Source of the DNA: Paenibacillus sp. An7
GTDB lineage: Bacteria > Bacillota > Bacilli > Paenibacillales > Paenibacillaceae
DNA length: 64,000 nucleotides
Direction of reading: 5' to 3'
NCBI RefSeq assembly: GCF_009870785.1
Contig: NZ_WTWX01000006.1
Coordinates: 1 to 64,000 of the forward strand
A model generated the notes under the pieces. It ran no database searches and was not told the origin of the DNA. It saw nothing but the letters and a program-made list of their open reading frames with translations. Shown piece by piece: positions 36,801-46,490 of this stretch. A program made the translations under genes and the position numbers. The stretch's first letter is position 1. Each line of letters starts with the position of its first letter.

Positions 36801-37072
36801 GAAAGCTCGGACAGCAGAATGAACAATAGAAGCACTATATGAATATAGTGAATACAAAATATAGCCTGGCTGATTGTCCTGATGTGATTACACGAATCAG
36901 ATTTGTGACGACAGCTGGGTTTTTGTTGTATAATGAACTATCTGTGTCTGTACGTGGGATACAAGCATATGGGACACTAAAGAGCGTTTTTGTTGGGAAT
37001 ACTTTAGAAGAAACTATGCTGCACAAAAGGAACGGATATTTGCTAAAAGTAGGTGGCGTAAGGATCATGACG

Positions 37073-37954
37073 ATGAAAAAAGCGAGATTAATTTATAACC
37101 CGACTTCGGGCCGGGAAGAAGCCAAAAGAAGACTTGCATCTATCTTACAGCGTCTTGATGAAGGTGGAATTGAAGCTTCCTGCCATGCAACAACGGGTGA
37201 AGGCGATGCAACGAGAGAAGCCTCGGAAGCAGTTGACCGCGGCTATGACCTCATTATTGCAGCCGGTGGTGACGGTACACTCTATGAAGTGATTAACGGA
37301 ATGGCCCAAAAAGAAAATAGACCGCCGCTTGGTATTTTTCCGCTCGGAACTACCAATGATTTCGCAAGAGCGATGGGAATTCCGCGTCACTGGGAAGATT
37401 ACTGCGACATGGTTATTCGTCAAGAGACCCGTCCCGTGGATCTTGGACTTGTGAATGATCGTTATTTTATTAATATAGCCGGCGGCGGAACGCTGACGGA
37501 ACTCACATATGAAGTGCCAAGCAAACTGAAGACGATGATTGGTCAGCTTGCTTATTATATGAAGGGCATGGAGAAAATGACGAACCTGGCTCCACAGGAG
37601 CTGTATATTCGTGCGAACGGGCAGGAAGATATTCATGATGAATTTATGCTCTTTCTCATCGCAAACACAAACTCGGTAGGCGGTTTTGAGAAACTCGCTC
37701 CAGGAGCTACGATTGACGATGGTTTATTCGATGTCATTGCTCTCAAGAAGTGTAATCTCCCGGAGATGATTCGCCTTGTTAGGCTCGCACTGCGCGGAGA
37801 ACATCTGAACGACAAGAAGGTTATTCATTTTCAAACGGATTATATGGAAGTAAACTCCCCAGGTGAAGTACTACTGAACCTGGATGGAGAACTGGGCGGA
37901 CAGCTGCCTGCAACGTTCCGTAATCTGCCGCATCACATTCAAATTTTCAGATAA
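37073..37954 (+). CDS. dagK: Diacylglycerol kinase (DgkB/YerQ-like)
   Basis: The enzyme phosphorylates diacylglycerol to phosphatidate, returning it to phospholipid synthesis after lipoteichoic acid assembly. The 293-residue protein begins MKKARLIYNPTSGREEAKRRL and has the nucleotide loop IIAAGGDGTLYEVINGM and FPLGTTNDFARAMGIPR, the core of the NAD/DAG kinase fold. It ends with VNSPGEVLLNLDGELGG. The ATG at 37073 is chosen for AAGGA 8 bp upstream; the frame is open 78 codons further up without homology. A TATAAT at 36929 may be its -10. DagK next to RlmCD matches the yerQ-yefA order of B. subtilis. Confidence 0.92.
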   Translation: MKKARLIYNPTSGREEAKRRLASILQRLDEGGIEASCHATTGEGDATREASEAVDRGYDLIIAAGGDGTLYEVINGMAQKENRPPLGIFPLGTTNDFARAMGIPRHWEDYCDMVIRQETRPVDLGLVNDRYFINIAGGGTLTELTYEVPSKLKTMIGQLAYYMKGMEKMTNLAPQELYIRANGQEDIHDEFMLFLIANTNSVGGFEKLAPGATIDDGLFDVIALKKCNLPEMIRLVRLALRGEHLNDKKVIHFQTDYMEVNSPGEVLLNLDGELGGQLPATFRNLPHHIQIFR

Positions 37955-38010
37955 GAAAGATATAAAGAGAGATATGATCAATTTTACTATAGAAAGAGGA
38001 ATTAACTAAT

Positions 38011-39903
38011 ATGGATACAAACCGCAGCGGACGTGGAAAAAGCCGCCGGAACACAGAGCGTGAGGGAATGGAAAATGCAGGGAAGCCACAGAATAGTGCA
38101 GTTCGTCAGGACAGAGGACGCGATAAGGCTGAGAAGACAGGATACGTAACAGCGAAATCAGGTAACAAGGAAGTTCTGAATGGAGGAAGAACAGAGATGC
38201 GGCCGGAAGGCGAGGCATCTTTTTCTGCTGCTAAAGCGAGGGCAGAACAGTTGGAAGGTAGAGAAAGCCGTAAAACCGAGAAGAGAAGATCTGGAAGAGG
38301 GCGTTCGGGCAGTAATCGCGGCGGCAAGGACAGGCCTGAAAGAAATATTGCGGCTGAGCTCGGTTTGCCGGTAGCGAAGAACGACGAGACCGTGATCGAT
38401 ATCATCGGTATGAATCATGATGGCGAAGGAGTTGGCCGTGCGGAAGGGTATACCTTGTTCGTAGCGGGCGCGCTTCCTGGCGAGAAAGTTCGCGTCAAAG
38501 TATTAAAGACAAAGAAACAGTATGGATATGCGAAACTGCTTGAGATTGTAGAAGCAAGCAAAGACCGTGTCTCCGCCCCTTGTCCCATCTATGCACAGTG
38601 CGGCGGCTGTCAGCTGCAGCATATGAGCTACGAAGGACAGCTTCATTGGAAACGCCAGATGGTGGTAGATAATCTGAAGCGAATCGGGAAACTGAATGTC
38701 GCTGGCGAAAACGTGGATAATGAAGTGCGCGTCCATCAAGATGTGAATATGTCGTCTGCTGGAAACAGTTATCCACAGGTGGATAACCTTGGAGAAAGAA
38801 CCAAAACTGTACACAGCAGTGGGGATAAGGCTGTGCATGAATGGATAAATACCCAAAATGCGTTTGCTGGAATTACCGTTCTCCCTACGCTTGGTATGGA
38901 CGAGCCTTGGCGTTACCGGAACAAAGCACAGGTGCCGATGGGCGAGATGGAAGGCGGCCTAATCGGTGGTTTTTATGCCAAAGGCAGTCACCGGATCGTT
39001 GATATGGAGCGCTGCTTAATTCAGCATGAGCATAACGATGAAGTCGTTGAGCGTGTCAAAGAGATCGGCCGCCGCGTTGGGATTAGAGCATATAACGAAG
39101 AGACTGGGCGCGGACTGCTGCGACATGTTGTCGTGAAGAAAGCGTTCCGTACCGGTGAAATGATGCTGGTCCTTGTTACCAATGGAGACAGCATCCCAGA
39201 GAAGGATGAATGGATTCGCGGCATCCGTGAACATCTTCCGCAGGTGACAAGTATCTGTCAGAACGTAAACACGAAGAAGACGAACGTGATTTTCGGGGAT
39301 GTGACCCGCGTGCTATGGGGCAGTGAAGTGATCTATGACTATATCGGAGACGTGAAGTTTGCGATCTCGGCGCGTTCCTTCTACCAAGTAAACCCGGTAC
39401 AAACCGAAGTGCTTTATGGCAAAACCGTAGAATATGCCGGCCTTACCGGCAAAGAGACCGTTATCGATGCGTATTGCGGAATCGGGACAATCTCCCTCTT
39501 CCTCGCGCAGCATGCGGAGCATGTGTACGGGGTTGAGATTGTGAAGGAAGCGATCGAGGATGCGAAGAAGAATGCTGAGCTGAATGGCATTACGAATGCG
39601 ACCTTTGAAACAGGCCCATCTGAGGATGTTATTCCGCAGTGGAAAGAACAAGGCATTACGCCAGACGTCATCGTAGTCGATCCGCCGCGTAAGGGCTGCG
39701 ATCCAAGACTGCTGGATACAATTCTAGAGATGCGTCCGGAGCGAGTCGTATATGTGTCCTGTAATCCTTCGACACTGGCGAGAGATCTGCGTGTGCTGGA
39801 GGATGGCGGGTACCGGACAACTGAAGTTCAGCCGGTTGATATGTTCCCACACACCGTTCACGTAGAATCCGTGGCGGTGTTGGTTAGGGATTTTGTAGAA
39901 TGA
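38011..39903 (+). CDS. rlmCD: RlmCD/RumA-type 23S rRNA (uracil-5-)-methyltransferase with extra N-terminal and internal segments
   Basis: The enzyme methylates U747/U1939-type positions of 23S rRNA using SAM. The 630-residue product is about 170 longer than usual. Residues about 1-115 are a basic, Arg/Lys/Glu/Gly-rich extension. A TRAM domain (about 120-185) and Fe-S cysteines CPIYAQCGGCQLQHMSY (fourth Cys in ERCLIQ) follow. An insertion of about 50 residues (about 225-285) has no counterpart that I know. The SAM site is VIDAYCGIGTISLFLA and the catalytic Cys lies in VYVSCNPSTLARDL. The 3' end is duplicated at 46491, marking it as an integration site. Confidence 0.92.
   Translation: MDTNRSGRGKSRRNTEREGMENAGKPQNSAVRQDRGRDKAEKTGYVTAKSGNKEVLNGGRTEMRPEGEASFSAAKARAEQLEGRESRKTEKRRSGRGRSGSNRGGKDRPERNIAAELGLPVAKNDETVIDIIGMNHDGEGVGRAEGYTLFVAGALPGEKVRVKVLKTKKQYGYAKLLEIVEASKDRVSAPCPIYAQCGGCQLQHMSYEGQLHWKRQMVVDNLKRIGKLNVAGENVDNEVRVHQDVNMSSAGNSYPQVDNLGERTKTVHSSGDKAVHEWINTQNAFAGITVLPTLGMDEPWRYRNKAQVPMGEMEGGLIGGFYAKGSHRIVDMERCLIQHEHNDEVVERVKEIGRRVGIRAYNEETGRGLLRHVVVKKAFRTGEMMLVLVTNGDSIPEKDEWIRGIREHLPQVTSICQNVNTKKTNVIFGDVTRVLWGSEVIYDYIGDVKFAISARSFYQVNPVQTEVLYGKTVEYAGLTGKETVIDAYCGIGTISLFLAQHAEHVYGVEIVKEAIEDAKKNAELNGITNATFETGPSEDVIPQWKEQGITPDVIVVDPPRKGCDPRLLDTILEMRPERVVYVSCNPSTLARDLRVLEDGGYRTTEVQPVDMFPHTVHVESVAVLVRDFVE
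38713..38848. repeat. Cluster of DnaA-box-like motifs inside rlmCD
   Basis: Five TTATCCNNN-type nonamers lie within 136 bp: GTGGATAA at 38713, TTATCCACA (perfect consensus) at 38769, GTGGATAA at 38779, GGGGATAA at 38821, ATGGATAA at 38841. The middle two form the palindrome TTATCCACAGGTGGATAA. They coincide with the nonconserved insertion of the protein. Confidence 0.55.
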
Positions 39904-40180
39904 ATAAACTCATGCTATTCGTAATAAACTCGTGCTTAAAATCGAATAAAGATGTGATAAAAGAGGAAGGGCTCAATGGAGAAGGGGAAAACCCAGCTCC
40001 ATCAAGCCTTTCCTCTTTTTTTATATCAAGACATTATTCAGATTATAATAAAGTCGTGATATAAAAAGTGGGGGAAGAAATCGAGAAAATGACCGTTTAT
40101 AGCATGGGTTTATTTATTCGCCCAACGGTGGAATGCGGGTTTGTGGCCTGTTTTTTAGCAAGGGTTTATTCATACTGAAC
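39868..40180 (+). repeat. Direct repeat copy 1: rlmCD 3' end and downstream (putative att site)
   Basis: The segment from about GAATCCGTGGC (39866) through the terminator and AGTGGGGG to GGTTTATTTATTCGCCCAACG recurs, diverged, at 46491-46760, and its last part at 50607-50700. In copy 1 the frame encodes VESVAVLVRDFVE and stop. Confidence 0.85.
39961..40022 (+). terminator. Intrinsic terminator after rlmCD
   Basis: AAGAGGAAGGGCT (39961) pairs with AGCCTTTCCTCTT (40005, one G-U), with an inner TGGAG/CTCCA pair and a seven-T run. A diverged copy lies at about 46600-46655. Confidence 0.88.
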
Positions 40181-40274
40181 TGCTGACTAATACCTTATTA
40201 AAGCGTGTTTTTAAACATATACTTTATTCAGACGTGTCTTTTGAAATAGTTAAATTAATATTTGTTGAAACATA

Positions 40275-40330
40275 AAAAGCAGACGTTTTAGAAGTGTGAT
40301 AATGCACCTCTAATTGGCCGTCTGCTTTTA
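40275..40330 (-). terminator. Hairpin at the 3' end of the recombinase remnant
   Basis: AAAAGCAGACG (40275) and CGTCTGCTTTT (40319) form a perfect 11-bp stem with a long loop; on the minus strand it follows the recombinase frame by 40 bp. Confidence 0.6.
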
Positions 40331-40368
40331 CAATTATTTTGCGAATGAACTGAGCTAAATCATAGGTG

Positions 40369-41130
40369 TTATTCCTTGAGAGGCTCGTTCATATCTAAAT
40401 AATTTAGTGCATATTCTTTCAAATCATTAATAGCACCGTCTGTCGTTTTTGATTCAGCTTGTAATTCCTTTAATTCGACTTTCAGTTGATCGATTTGTGG
40501 GTTTAAAATAGCAATTAATCCATCATAGGCATCTTGGTCGATTTTATCGTCTAAAAGCTTTTCAAACGCTTTTTGTTTACGTTGCATTAGATTTCTAATT
40601 CATTAGAAATTGGTGCTTCTCTCGACAATTCATTCTTTTATAAAGAGTTTAGCTTTGAATCAAGTGACTTTTCAAATTCTGCTGTTTTAAATCTGCAAAG
40701 TATAATGAAATGGTATCTTTTAATGAAACCTTGATTAAATCTTTTTCTACTGGACGGAAATTATCAAAGTAAGCGATTTTTCATGCTTATTTTGATGTCC
40801 GCATACATAGCGATCACGTTAAAATTACATCCCCGCATTGTGAACGGATTCGTTTATGTGAAGAAATAAGCTGTTGAACTAATTCAAATTGATCACGTTG
40901 AATGATTGGTTTATGTAAATTTTCAACAATAATCCAATTTCTTCAGCATTTATTCGTCGCTTGTCGTTTCGAGGTGAGATAGTAGTTGTTTTACCCGCCA
41001 CTATATAACCAACATATGCATGACGTTTTAATATTTGCCTAACTGTAGAGTCATGCCAGTACTACCCGCATTTTTATTACCTTTTCGAGTAGCAGGAGTT
41101 GGTTTTTTTTTACGGGATAATCCCCAAGCG
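40369..41130 (-). pseudogene. Decayed large serine recombinase (C-terminal parts only)
   Basis: Reading the minus strand across two or more frameshifts gives RKKKPTPATRKGNKNAGS, then WHDSTVRQILKRHAYVGYI, then WIIVENLHKPIIQRDQFELV, the recombinase domain of large serine integrases. A zinc-ribbon-like RYVCGHQNKH and a final intact 72-residue coiled-coil frame (40369-40587, KAFEKLLDDKIDQDAYDGLIAILNPQIDQL) follow. The N-terminal resolvase domain with the catalytic Ser is missing. Large serine integrases move phages and ICEs, so this is probably the old integrase of the island. Confidence 0.8.
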
Positions 41131-41274
41131 ATTACATCGAAACTGCGTCGCACTTCATATTACAGTCCGTCTATTAAAGTCAAAGAATAGGTAATTGGTT
41201 TTGTTTTACATTGATATTATTATAAAATTATGTAAAGGTTTTATTTGGTTTACCTAATTTAAGGAGTGGTAATA
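41131..41274 (+). other. Gap between recombinase remnant and helicase gene
   Basis: AT-rich; contains AAGGAG (41261) for the helicase TTG start. No -35/-10 pair is convincing. Confidence 0.5.
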
Positions 41275-44200
41275 TTGGAGACTTTGACTATAAATAATAA
41301 AGCAGCTAATTTAATTCAATATATAAATGACCTATCGAAACTGAAACAACGTCCTATATCTTCTTATAAAAGCTATGAGGACATAATTTGGATTGAGAAG
41401 GATATCCCTAATGAACCCGAAGTAACAGACTTTTTTAGAAGTGATATAAGCAATTGGCTTACAGTAAAAAAACCTGTAAAGCCTAAAGAACCTATACTAC
41501 CTAATAACTTAAAAGATTGGCTAATGATTAATTTTTATAGTTTAACATACGAAATAATCGATGAAAAAAATCAACAAGTTATAAATGATGATAATGAAAC
41601 AGTAATCGTTAAAGTAACGATTGATGAATTTCTAAATTTAAAAGAAGAGCGTAAAGCTTTCATTGAGAATGTGTGGGACCCTTACGTAAAAGAAATAAAG
41701 CGTATTAAAAATATTCAGGATTTATATGATCGACTATTTACAATCTATCAAATGCTTCAAACTAATGCTGAATCGCTTGAATTAATTGTAGGAATTGGTT
41801 TACTACAGTGGAAACTACCTAAGCAAGCGGTGGAAAGGCATATATTGATTAATAAAGTAGAGTTGCATTTTGATAAAGAAAAGGCAGTTTTTATTATTGA
41901 AGACGGTGCGAAAGGTCTTGCAATTGAATATGAAGAAGATATGCTATCACTTGAAAATCAGTTACAAAAAGGCGATAACAATGAAGTTCAAAAACTGATA
42001 AATGAAATCAGTGAAGAACAAAGTTTAATATCGCAAATAGAAACGATATTAAACACTGTTGCTAACGCATTAGATTCGCGTAGTCAATATAATGATTCAT
42101 TAACAATCCCTAGTGTAAAAAATAGTGTATCACCACTAATATCTAGCAGCCCTGCATTTATATTAAGAAAGAAAACACAAAAAAGTTTCCAGCAGGCATG
42201 CGAAGTTGCGGTTCAGCAACTAAATGATAATGCTGTTGAAGTACCAACCAATTTAGCAAACATGTTTAATTATCAAAAAGTGAAAAAAAACAGGATTCGA
42301 GAATATGAAATCGCTAAAAATCATGAAATTGAGCTACCAAAAAGTAAGCCGTTTTATTTTCCTCTTCCTTCAAATGAAGAGCAAGAACGTATCATTAAAT
42401 CACTATCGAATAAAGACAATGTTTTAGTTCAGGGACCTCCTGGGACAGGTAAAACTCATACGATAGCCAATCTAACGGCACATTTATTATCTACAGGTAA
42501 TCGGGTACTTATTACAAGTCAAACTGCAAAAGCATTGAGCGTACTGAAAAGTAAACTCCCTATAGACTTACAAGCATTGACAGTAAGTTACTTAGGTGGT
42601 GATTCTAGCTCAATTAAAGATTTAGAAAAAGTAGTAAGTACTATCTCAGTAAATAAAGAACAGTTTAATTTAAGAGAAAAGGAGCTATTTGTTGAGCAAA
42701 AGGAACAGCAGTTAAAAGAATTAAAACAACAGTTAAATAAAACAAAAACCGAGTTGTTAGAAATTAGAGAACAAGAAACATACGAACATCATTTTTGTAA
42801 ATTATATGCAGGCACGGCACAACAAATAGTAAAACAAATCCAATCATTAGATGATCAGTATAATTGGTATAAATCAGATGTTAACTTAGATACGACAGAA
42901 GCTTATTGGCAATTAGAAAAGAAATTAATCCAAGGAATAATCCAGCTTAATGCTATCTATGAAGATATACCTGATGAATATATATCATTCGATTATCCTA
43001 ATTTATTAATCGAAAAAGAAATAAAAAATAATGAAGTGTTGTTTAATGAAGAAGAACGTTTAATTGAAAATTTAAAAGCGCTAGATGTAGATAAAAATGA
43101 AAGGCTAATTGAAGTAGCACAGTCGTTATCACAAGAGCAACAATTTGATTTAATAAACGAATTTGAACGTTATAGCAATTTGAAACAGACACTATTATTT
43201 AAAACTTATCCACATTTAGAAAATGCTTTAATCGATGTATTTATTAATCGAGGAATGAATTGGAAAGAGTATAACGAGCAATTAATGTACGCATTAAGTA
43301 TGTATTTACAATTTGAAAATGAAGTAGAAGCATCTTTATTTGATGTAAAAGATATTTCACTTGCAAGCTTGAAAATTATGTCCGCAGATTTAACAAATCA
43401 CTTGGATCAAGGCGGTAATTTAGGTAACTTTTTAATTAAGCCAAAAGTTGTAAAACAATATAAAGATCAATTAAGCGTTATAACTTACAACGGACAGTTA
43501 CTAAAAACATCAGAACAAATTTACCTATTAAATAAATATGTTTTACAAGAAAGTGCAAAACAGCAGTTAAAAGAATTATTAGTACCATTGTTTATAGAAG
43601 AGCATTTAATGCAGCCCGTAACATTAAAACAGGAAGTTCAGTCCATTGTTGAACAATTAAATATTCTAAACGCTATACATGAATGGCGAGAAGCTGTATT
43701 AAATAAGTTTGAAGTATTTTCACCAAATGATTTTGATGAATCCTTTATTGAACAATTAAAAAATAATATACAAATCATTCAGATGGAAAAGCAATTACTA
43801 AAATTGAATATTAAGTTTAATTATATTAGTAAACCAATTGAAGAAGTTATAACAGATAAAACACATTCATTATATAAGGAGCTGTTAGAGGCTTTACGTG
43901 TAAGAAATAGTGATCTAGTACATAGAGTGTGGGGAAAATATGTAGTATATCAAGAAGTTAAGAAACGAGACGAAACAGTAATCGAACTTAAAAATAAGTT
44001 AGTAGCTCATTCACCGTTAGTGGGTACTAATTTTATTGAATCTATGGATGATAGAGTATGGCAAAAACGACTTTTAGAATGGGAAAAAGCCTTTGTTCAT
44101 AAACAAGTGAAAAATTGGTTAGAAGCATTCTTATTACGTGATGAACAAATGTTATCCCAAAAATATGATGAACTTGAAATGCAAATAAAGCAGACAATCA

Positions 44201-45933
44201 TTGATATTGGTTCTACCAAAGCATGGATTAATATGTTGAAGTCAATGACTGATTTGCAAAGTCAGCATTTAAAAGCATGGATGAAATCTGTTAAAAATGT
44301 CGGAAAAGGGACAGGTAAAAATGCGGCAAGATATCGAATGGAAGCACAAATGCATATGGAGAAATGTATGAGAGCCATTCCAGCCTGGATTATGCCGATG
44401 CATCAAGTATACGATAGTTTTGAAATTAAGCCTAACTTATTTGATGTAGTAATTATTGATGAAGCGAGTCAATCTTGGCATGAAGCATTATTATTAAAAT
44501 TTATTGCGAAGAAAATGATTATTGTTGGAGATGATAAACAAATTAGTCCAACTATAATCGGGATTGATGAAGATGATGTGAAGAAGTTACAGACAAGATA
44601 TTTCAAAGAAATTGATTTTGATTTTGGGTTTGATCTAAACATTAAAAATTCATTTTTCGATATATGTTACATCATGTTTAAAGATACGATTACACTTCGT
44701 GAACATTTCCGGTGTATGCCGGAGATTATTGGGTTTTCTAATTTAATTTCATATAGTGACAGACCTTTAATTCCTTTACGACAATATCCAGCAGATCGTC
44801 TTGAACCAATAAAGACCAAGTATTTGCCAGAAGGAGTTCGTGAAGGAACAGGTCAGTATGCATTTAATGAAGCAGAAGGGGATGCAATTGTTGAAGAAAT
44901 AACGAAATGTCTTGAAAATCCTCAATATGAAGGTAAAACCTTTGGGGTTATTTCATTACTAGGTATCGGACAAGCTAAGCATATTCAAAATAAATTACTG
45001 CAAACAATAGGAGCAGAAGTGATGGAGGAACGCCATATTATATGTGGCGACGCCTATAGTTTCCAAGGAGACGAAAGGGATGTTATTTTCCTTTCAATGG
45101 TAGCAGCAAAAGGTGAAAGACGTATAACAGCATTAACTACTGAAAGCGCTCGTCAAAGATTTAATGTTGCAGCCAGCCGAGCTAAAGATCAATTATGGTT
45201 AATGCATTCTATTACGATAAATGATATTTCTAATCGAGAATGTTTACGATACCAGCTATTATCTTATGTAGCAAATCCAATACAGGAAGAAAATGAGTCG
45301 AATCGTATGCTGTGTGAAAGTGAATTTGAAAAGAGTGTATTCGATGCTATAACGGCTAGAGGGTATAAGGTCATTCCACAATATCAAGTGAACGGCTATC
45401 GTATTGACTTAGTAGTTGTAGGTGAAAAAACAAGATTAGCGGTTGAATGTGACGGAGATTATTGGCATACCTCACCCGAAGATACAGAGCGAGACTTCCA
45501 ACGAGAAAAGATATTGCAACGTGCTGGCTGGAGATTTTGGCGTATATTAGGAAGTAAATACTATCACAATCAAGATAAAGCGTTGGAATCATTATGGGTT
45601 ACATTAGAGGAAATGGGTATTTATCCATTTGTAGAAGCAACAGAACAACAAATTGACATAGGATTAAAAGAAGTAGCAGCTGATATTGTTGAAAATGGCC
45701 ACACTAGTAATCAAACGGAAACTTATAATCGTGTGAAAAAATTATTACGAATGGAAGGTTTTGAAGTTTTACAGGACCGACCATTAACAAACAAGCTTTA
45801 TGTAGTAGGTTCGAAATTATTACAAAGAGAACTTGATTATGTTCTTCCCAAAGGTATTCAAACTACGTTTTATCAAGATGGATTAGATATTTCAGAAGGA
45901 ATGCCAGTGTGGGTTGCTATAATAAACGAGTAA
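41275..45933 (+). CDS. SF1 (UPF1-like) helicase with C-terminal Vsr/DUF559-like nuclease domain, 1552 aa; likely phage defence
   Basis: The protein joins an N-terminal region (1-380, no domain recognised) to a superfamily 1 helicase. Walker A is VQGPPGTGKTHTIANL (about 387). Walker B is VVIIDEASQSWHEALLL (Asp about 1062), motif III VGDDKQISP (about 1085), with LREHFRCMPEIIGFSN, YSFQGDERDVIFLSM (about 1264) and RFNVAASRAKDQLWLM (about 1295) after it. A very long, mostly coiled-coil insertion (about 430-1040) sits between motifs I and II. Residues about 1345-1450 form a PD-(D/E)XK-type domain (YRIDLVVVG, Asp1378; AVECDGDYWH, Glu1391; REKILQRAGWRFWRI). A tail of 100 residues follows. TTG 41275 is the start because AAGGAG is 8 bp away. 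AT-rich codon use differs from all neighbours, indicating transfer. Confidence 0.88.
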   Translation: METLTINNKAANLIQYINDLSKLKQRPISSYKSYEDIIWIEKDIPNEPEVTDFFRSDISNWLTVKKPVKPKEPILPNNLKDWLMINFYSLTYEIIDEKNQQVINDDNETVIVKVTIDEFLNLKEERKAFIENVWDPYVKEIKRIKNIQDLYDRLFTIYQMLQTNAESLELIVGIGLLQWKLPKQAVERHILINKVELHFDKEKAVFIIEDGAKGLAIEYEEDMLSLENQLQKGDNNEVQKLINEISEEQSLISQIETILNTVANALDSRSQYNDSLTIPSVKNSVSPLISSSPAFILRKKTQKSFQQACEVAVQQLNDNAVEVPTNLANMFNYQKVKKNRIREYEIAKNHEIELPKSKPFYFPLPSNEEQERIIKSLSNKDNVLVQGPPGTGKTHTIANLTAHLLSTGNRVLITSQTAKALSVLKSKLPIDLQALTVSYLGGDSSSIKDLEKVVSTISVNKEQFNLREKELFVEQKEQQLKELKQQLNKTKTELLEIREQETYEHHFCKLYAGTAQQIVKQIQSLDDQYNWYKSDVNLDTTEAYWQLEKKLIQGIIQLNAIYEDIPDEYISFDYPNLLIEKEIKNNEVLFNEEERLIENLKALDVDKNERLIEVAQSLSQEQQFDLINEFERYSNLKQTLLFKTYPHLENALIDVFINRGMNWKEYNEQLMYALSMYLQFENEVEASLFDVKDISLASLKIMSADLTNHLDQGGNLGNFLIKPKVVKQYKDQLSVITYNGQLLKTSEQIYLLNKYVLQESAKQQLKELLVPLFIEEHLMQPVTLKQEVQSIVEQLNILNAIHEWREAVLNKFEVFSPNDFDESFIEQLKNNIQIIQMEKQLLKLNIKFNYISKPIEEVITDKTHSLYKELLEALRVRNSDLVHRVWGKYVVYQEVKKRDETVIELKNKLVAHSPLVGTNFIESMDDRVWQKRLLEWEKAFVHKQVKNWLEAFLLRDEQMLSQKYDELEMQIKQTIIDIGSTKAWINMLKSMTDLQSQHLKAWMKSVKNVGKGTGKNAARYRMEAQMHMEKCMRAIPAWIMPMHQVYDSFEIKPNLFDVVIIDEASQSWHEALLLKFIAKKMIIVGDDKQISPTIIGIDEDDVKKLQTRYFKEIDFDFGFDLNIKNSFFDICYIMFKDTITLREHFRCMPEIIGFSNLISYSDRPLIPLRQYPADRLEPIKTKYLPEGVREGTGQYAFNEAEGDAIVEEITKCLENPQYEGKTFGVISLLGIGQAKHIQNKLLQTIGAEVMEERHIICGDAYSFQGDERDVIFLSMVAAKGERRITALTTESARQRFNVAASRAKDQLWLMHSITINDISNRECLRYQLLSYVANPIQEENESNRMLCESEFEKSVFDAITARGYKVIPQYQVNGYRIDLVVVGEKTRLAVECDGDYWHTSPEDTERDFQREKILQRAGWRFWRILGSKYYHNQDKALESLWVTLEEMGIYPFVEATEQQIDIGLKEVAADIVENGHTSNQTETYNRVKKLLRMEGFEVLQDRPLTNKLYVVGSKLLQRELDYVLPKGIQTTFYQDGLDISEGMPVWVAIINE

Positions 45934-45974
45934 TCTACCCGTAAATCAAAAAAGTTCCAGTTAATGGAGAATAA

Positions 45975-46243
45975 AGTATTCTTTACCCTAGCGGTGAAAT
46001 CTTATTATATGTTATTCAAAAAGAATATGAAATCGAAGCTGCAAGAAAAAGAGATCTTGATGAAATCGCATCAAAGCCTTTAGGTCAAATTGCTACTAAA
46101 TTAGCAGACTCAGAACTGATGTTGAAGATAATGGTGAAATATACGAGGATAAAGATTACAATTATACCATAAAACGGTTGTATTCATCTCTAATAGCGGT
46201 TAAGTCGAATTTGAGAGAAGTTACTAAGAAGGGAAAGGTTTAA
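45975..46243 (+). pseudogene. Frameshifted ORF downstream of the helicase
   Basis: One frame reads PSGEILLYVIQKEYEIEAA and RKRDLDEIASKPLGQIATKL, and after a shift near 46115 continues as TDVEDNGEIYEDKDYNYTIK, then RLYSSLIAVKSNLREVTKKG and stop. The two parts look like one broken helical protein of about 90 residues. Family not recognised. It could be the lost partner of the helicase or an unrelated phage gene. Confidence 0.5.
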
Positions 46244-46490
46244 TTAGAAGATAAGGATAGTTGGTGGAGAGATTCTACTAAAGGGGTTCGGAGAGAAAAA
46301 GAGTAGTAATCCTTTTCAACCTCCAACAACAACAAATGATGCTGGAAAGTAAGATGTTAGAAGTGTTACTGAAACTGTCGATTGGAGAATACAGCTCTTC
46401 GAAAGAGCTAATTCTAAAAAAGTCGAATAAAAAGTAGGTGATTCTACTACATCCTGATTTTTAAAATGTCAATGCTCAGCACTTACGGCA

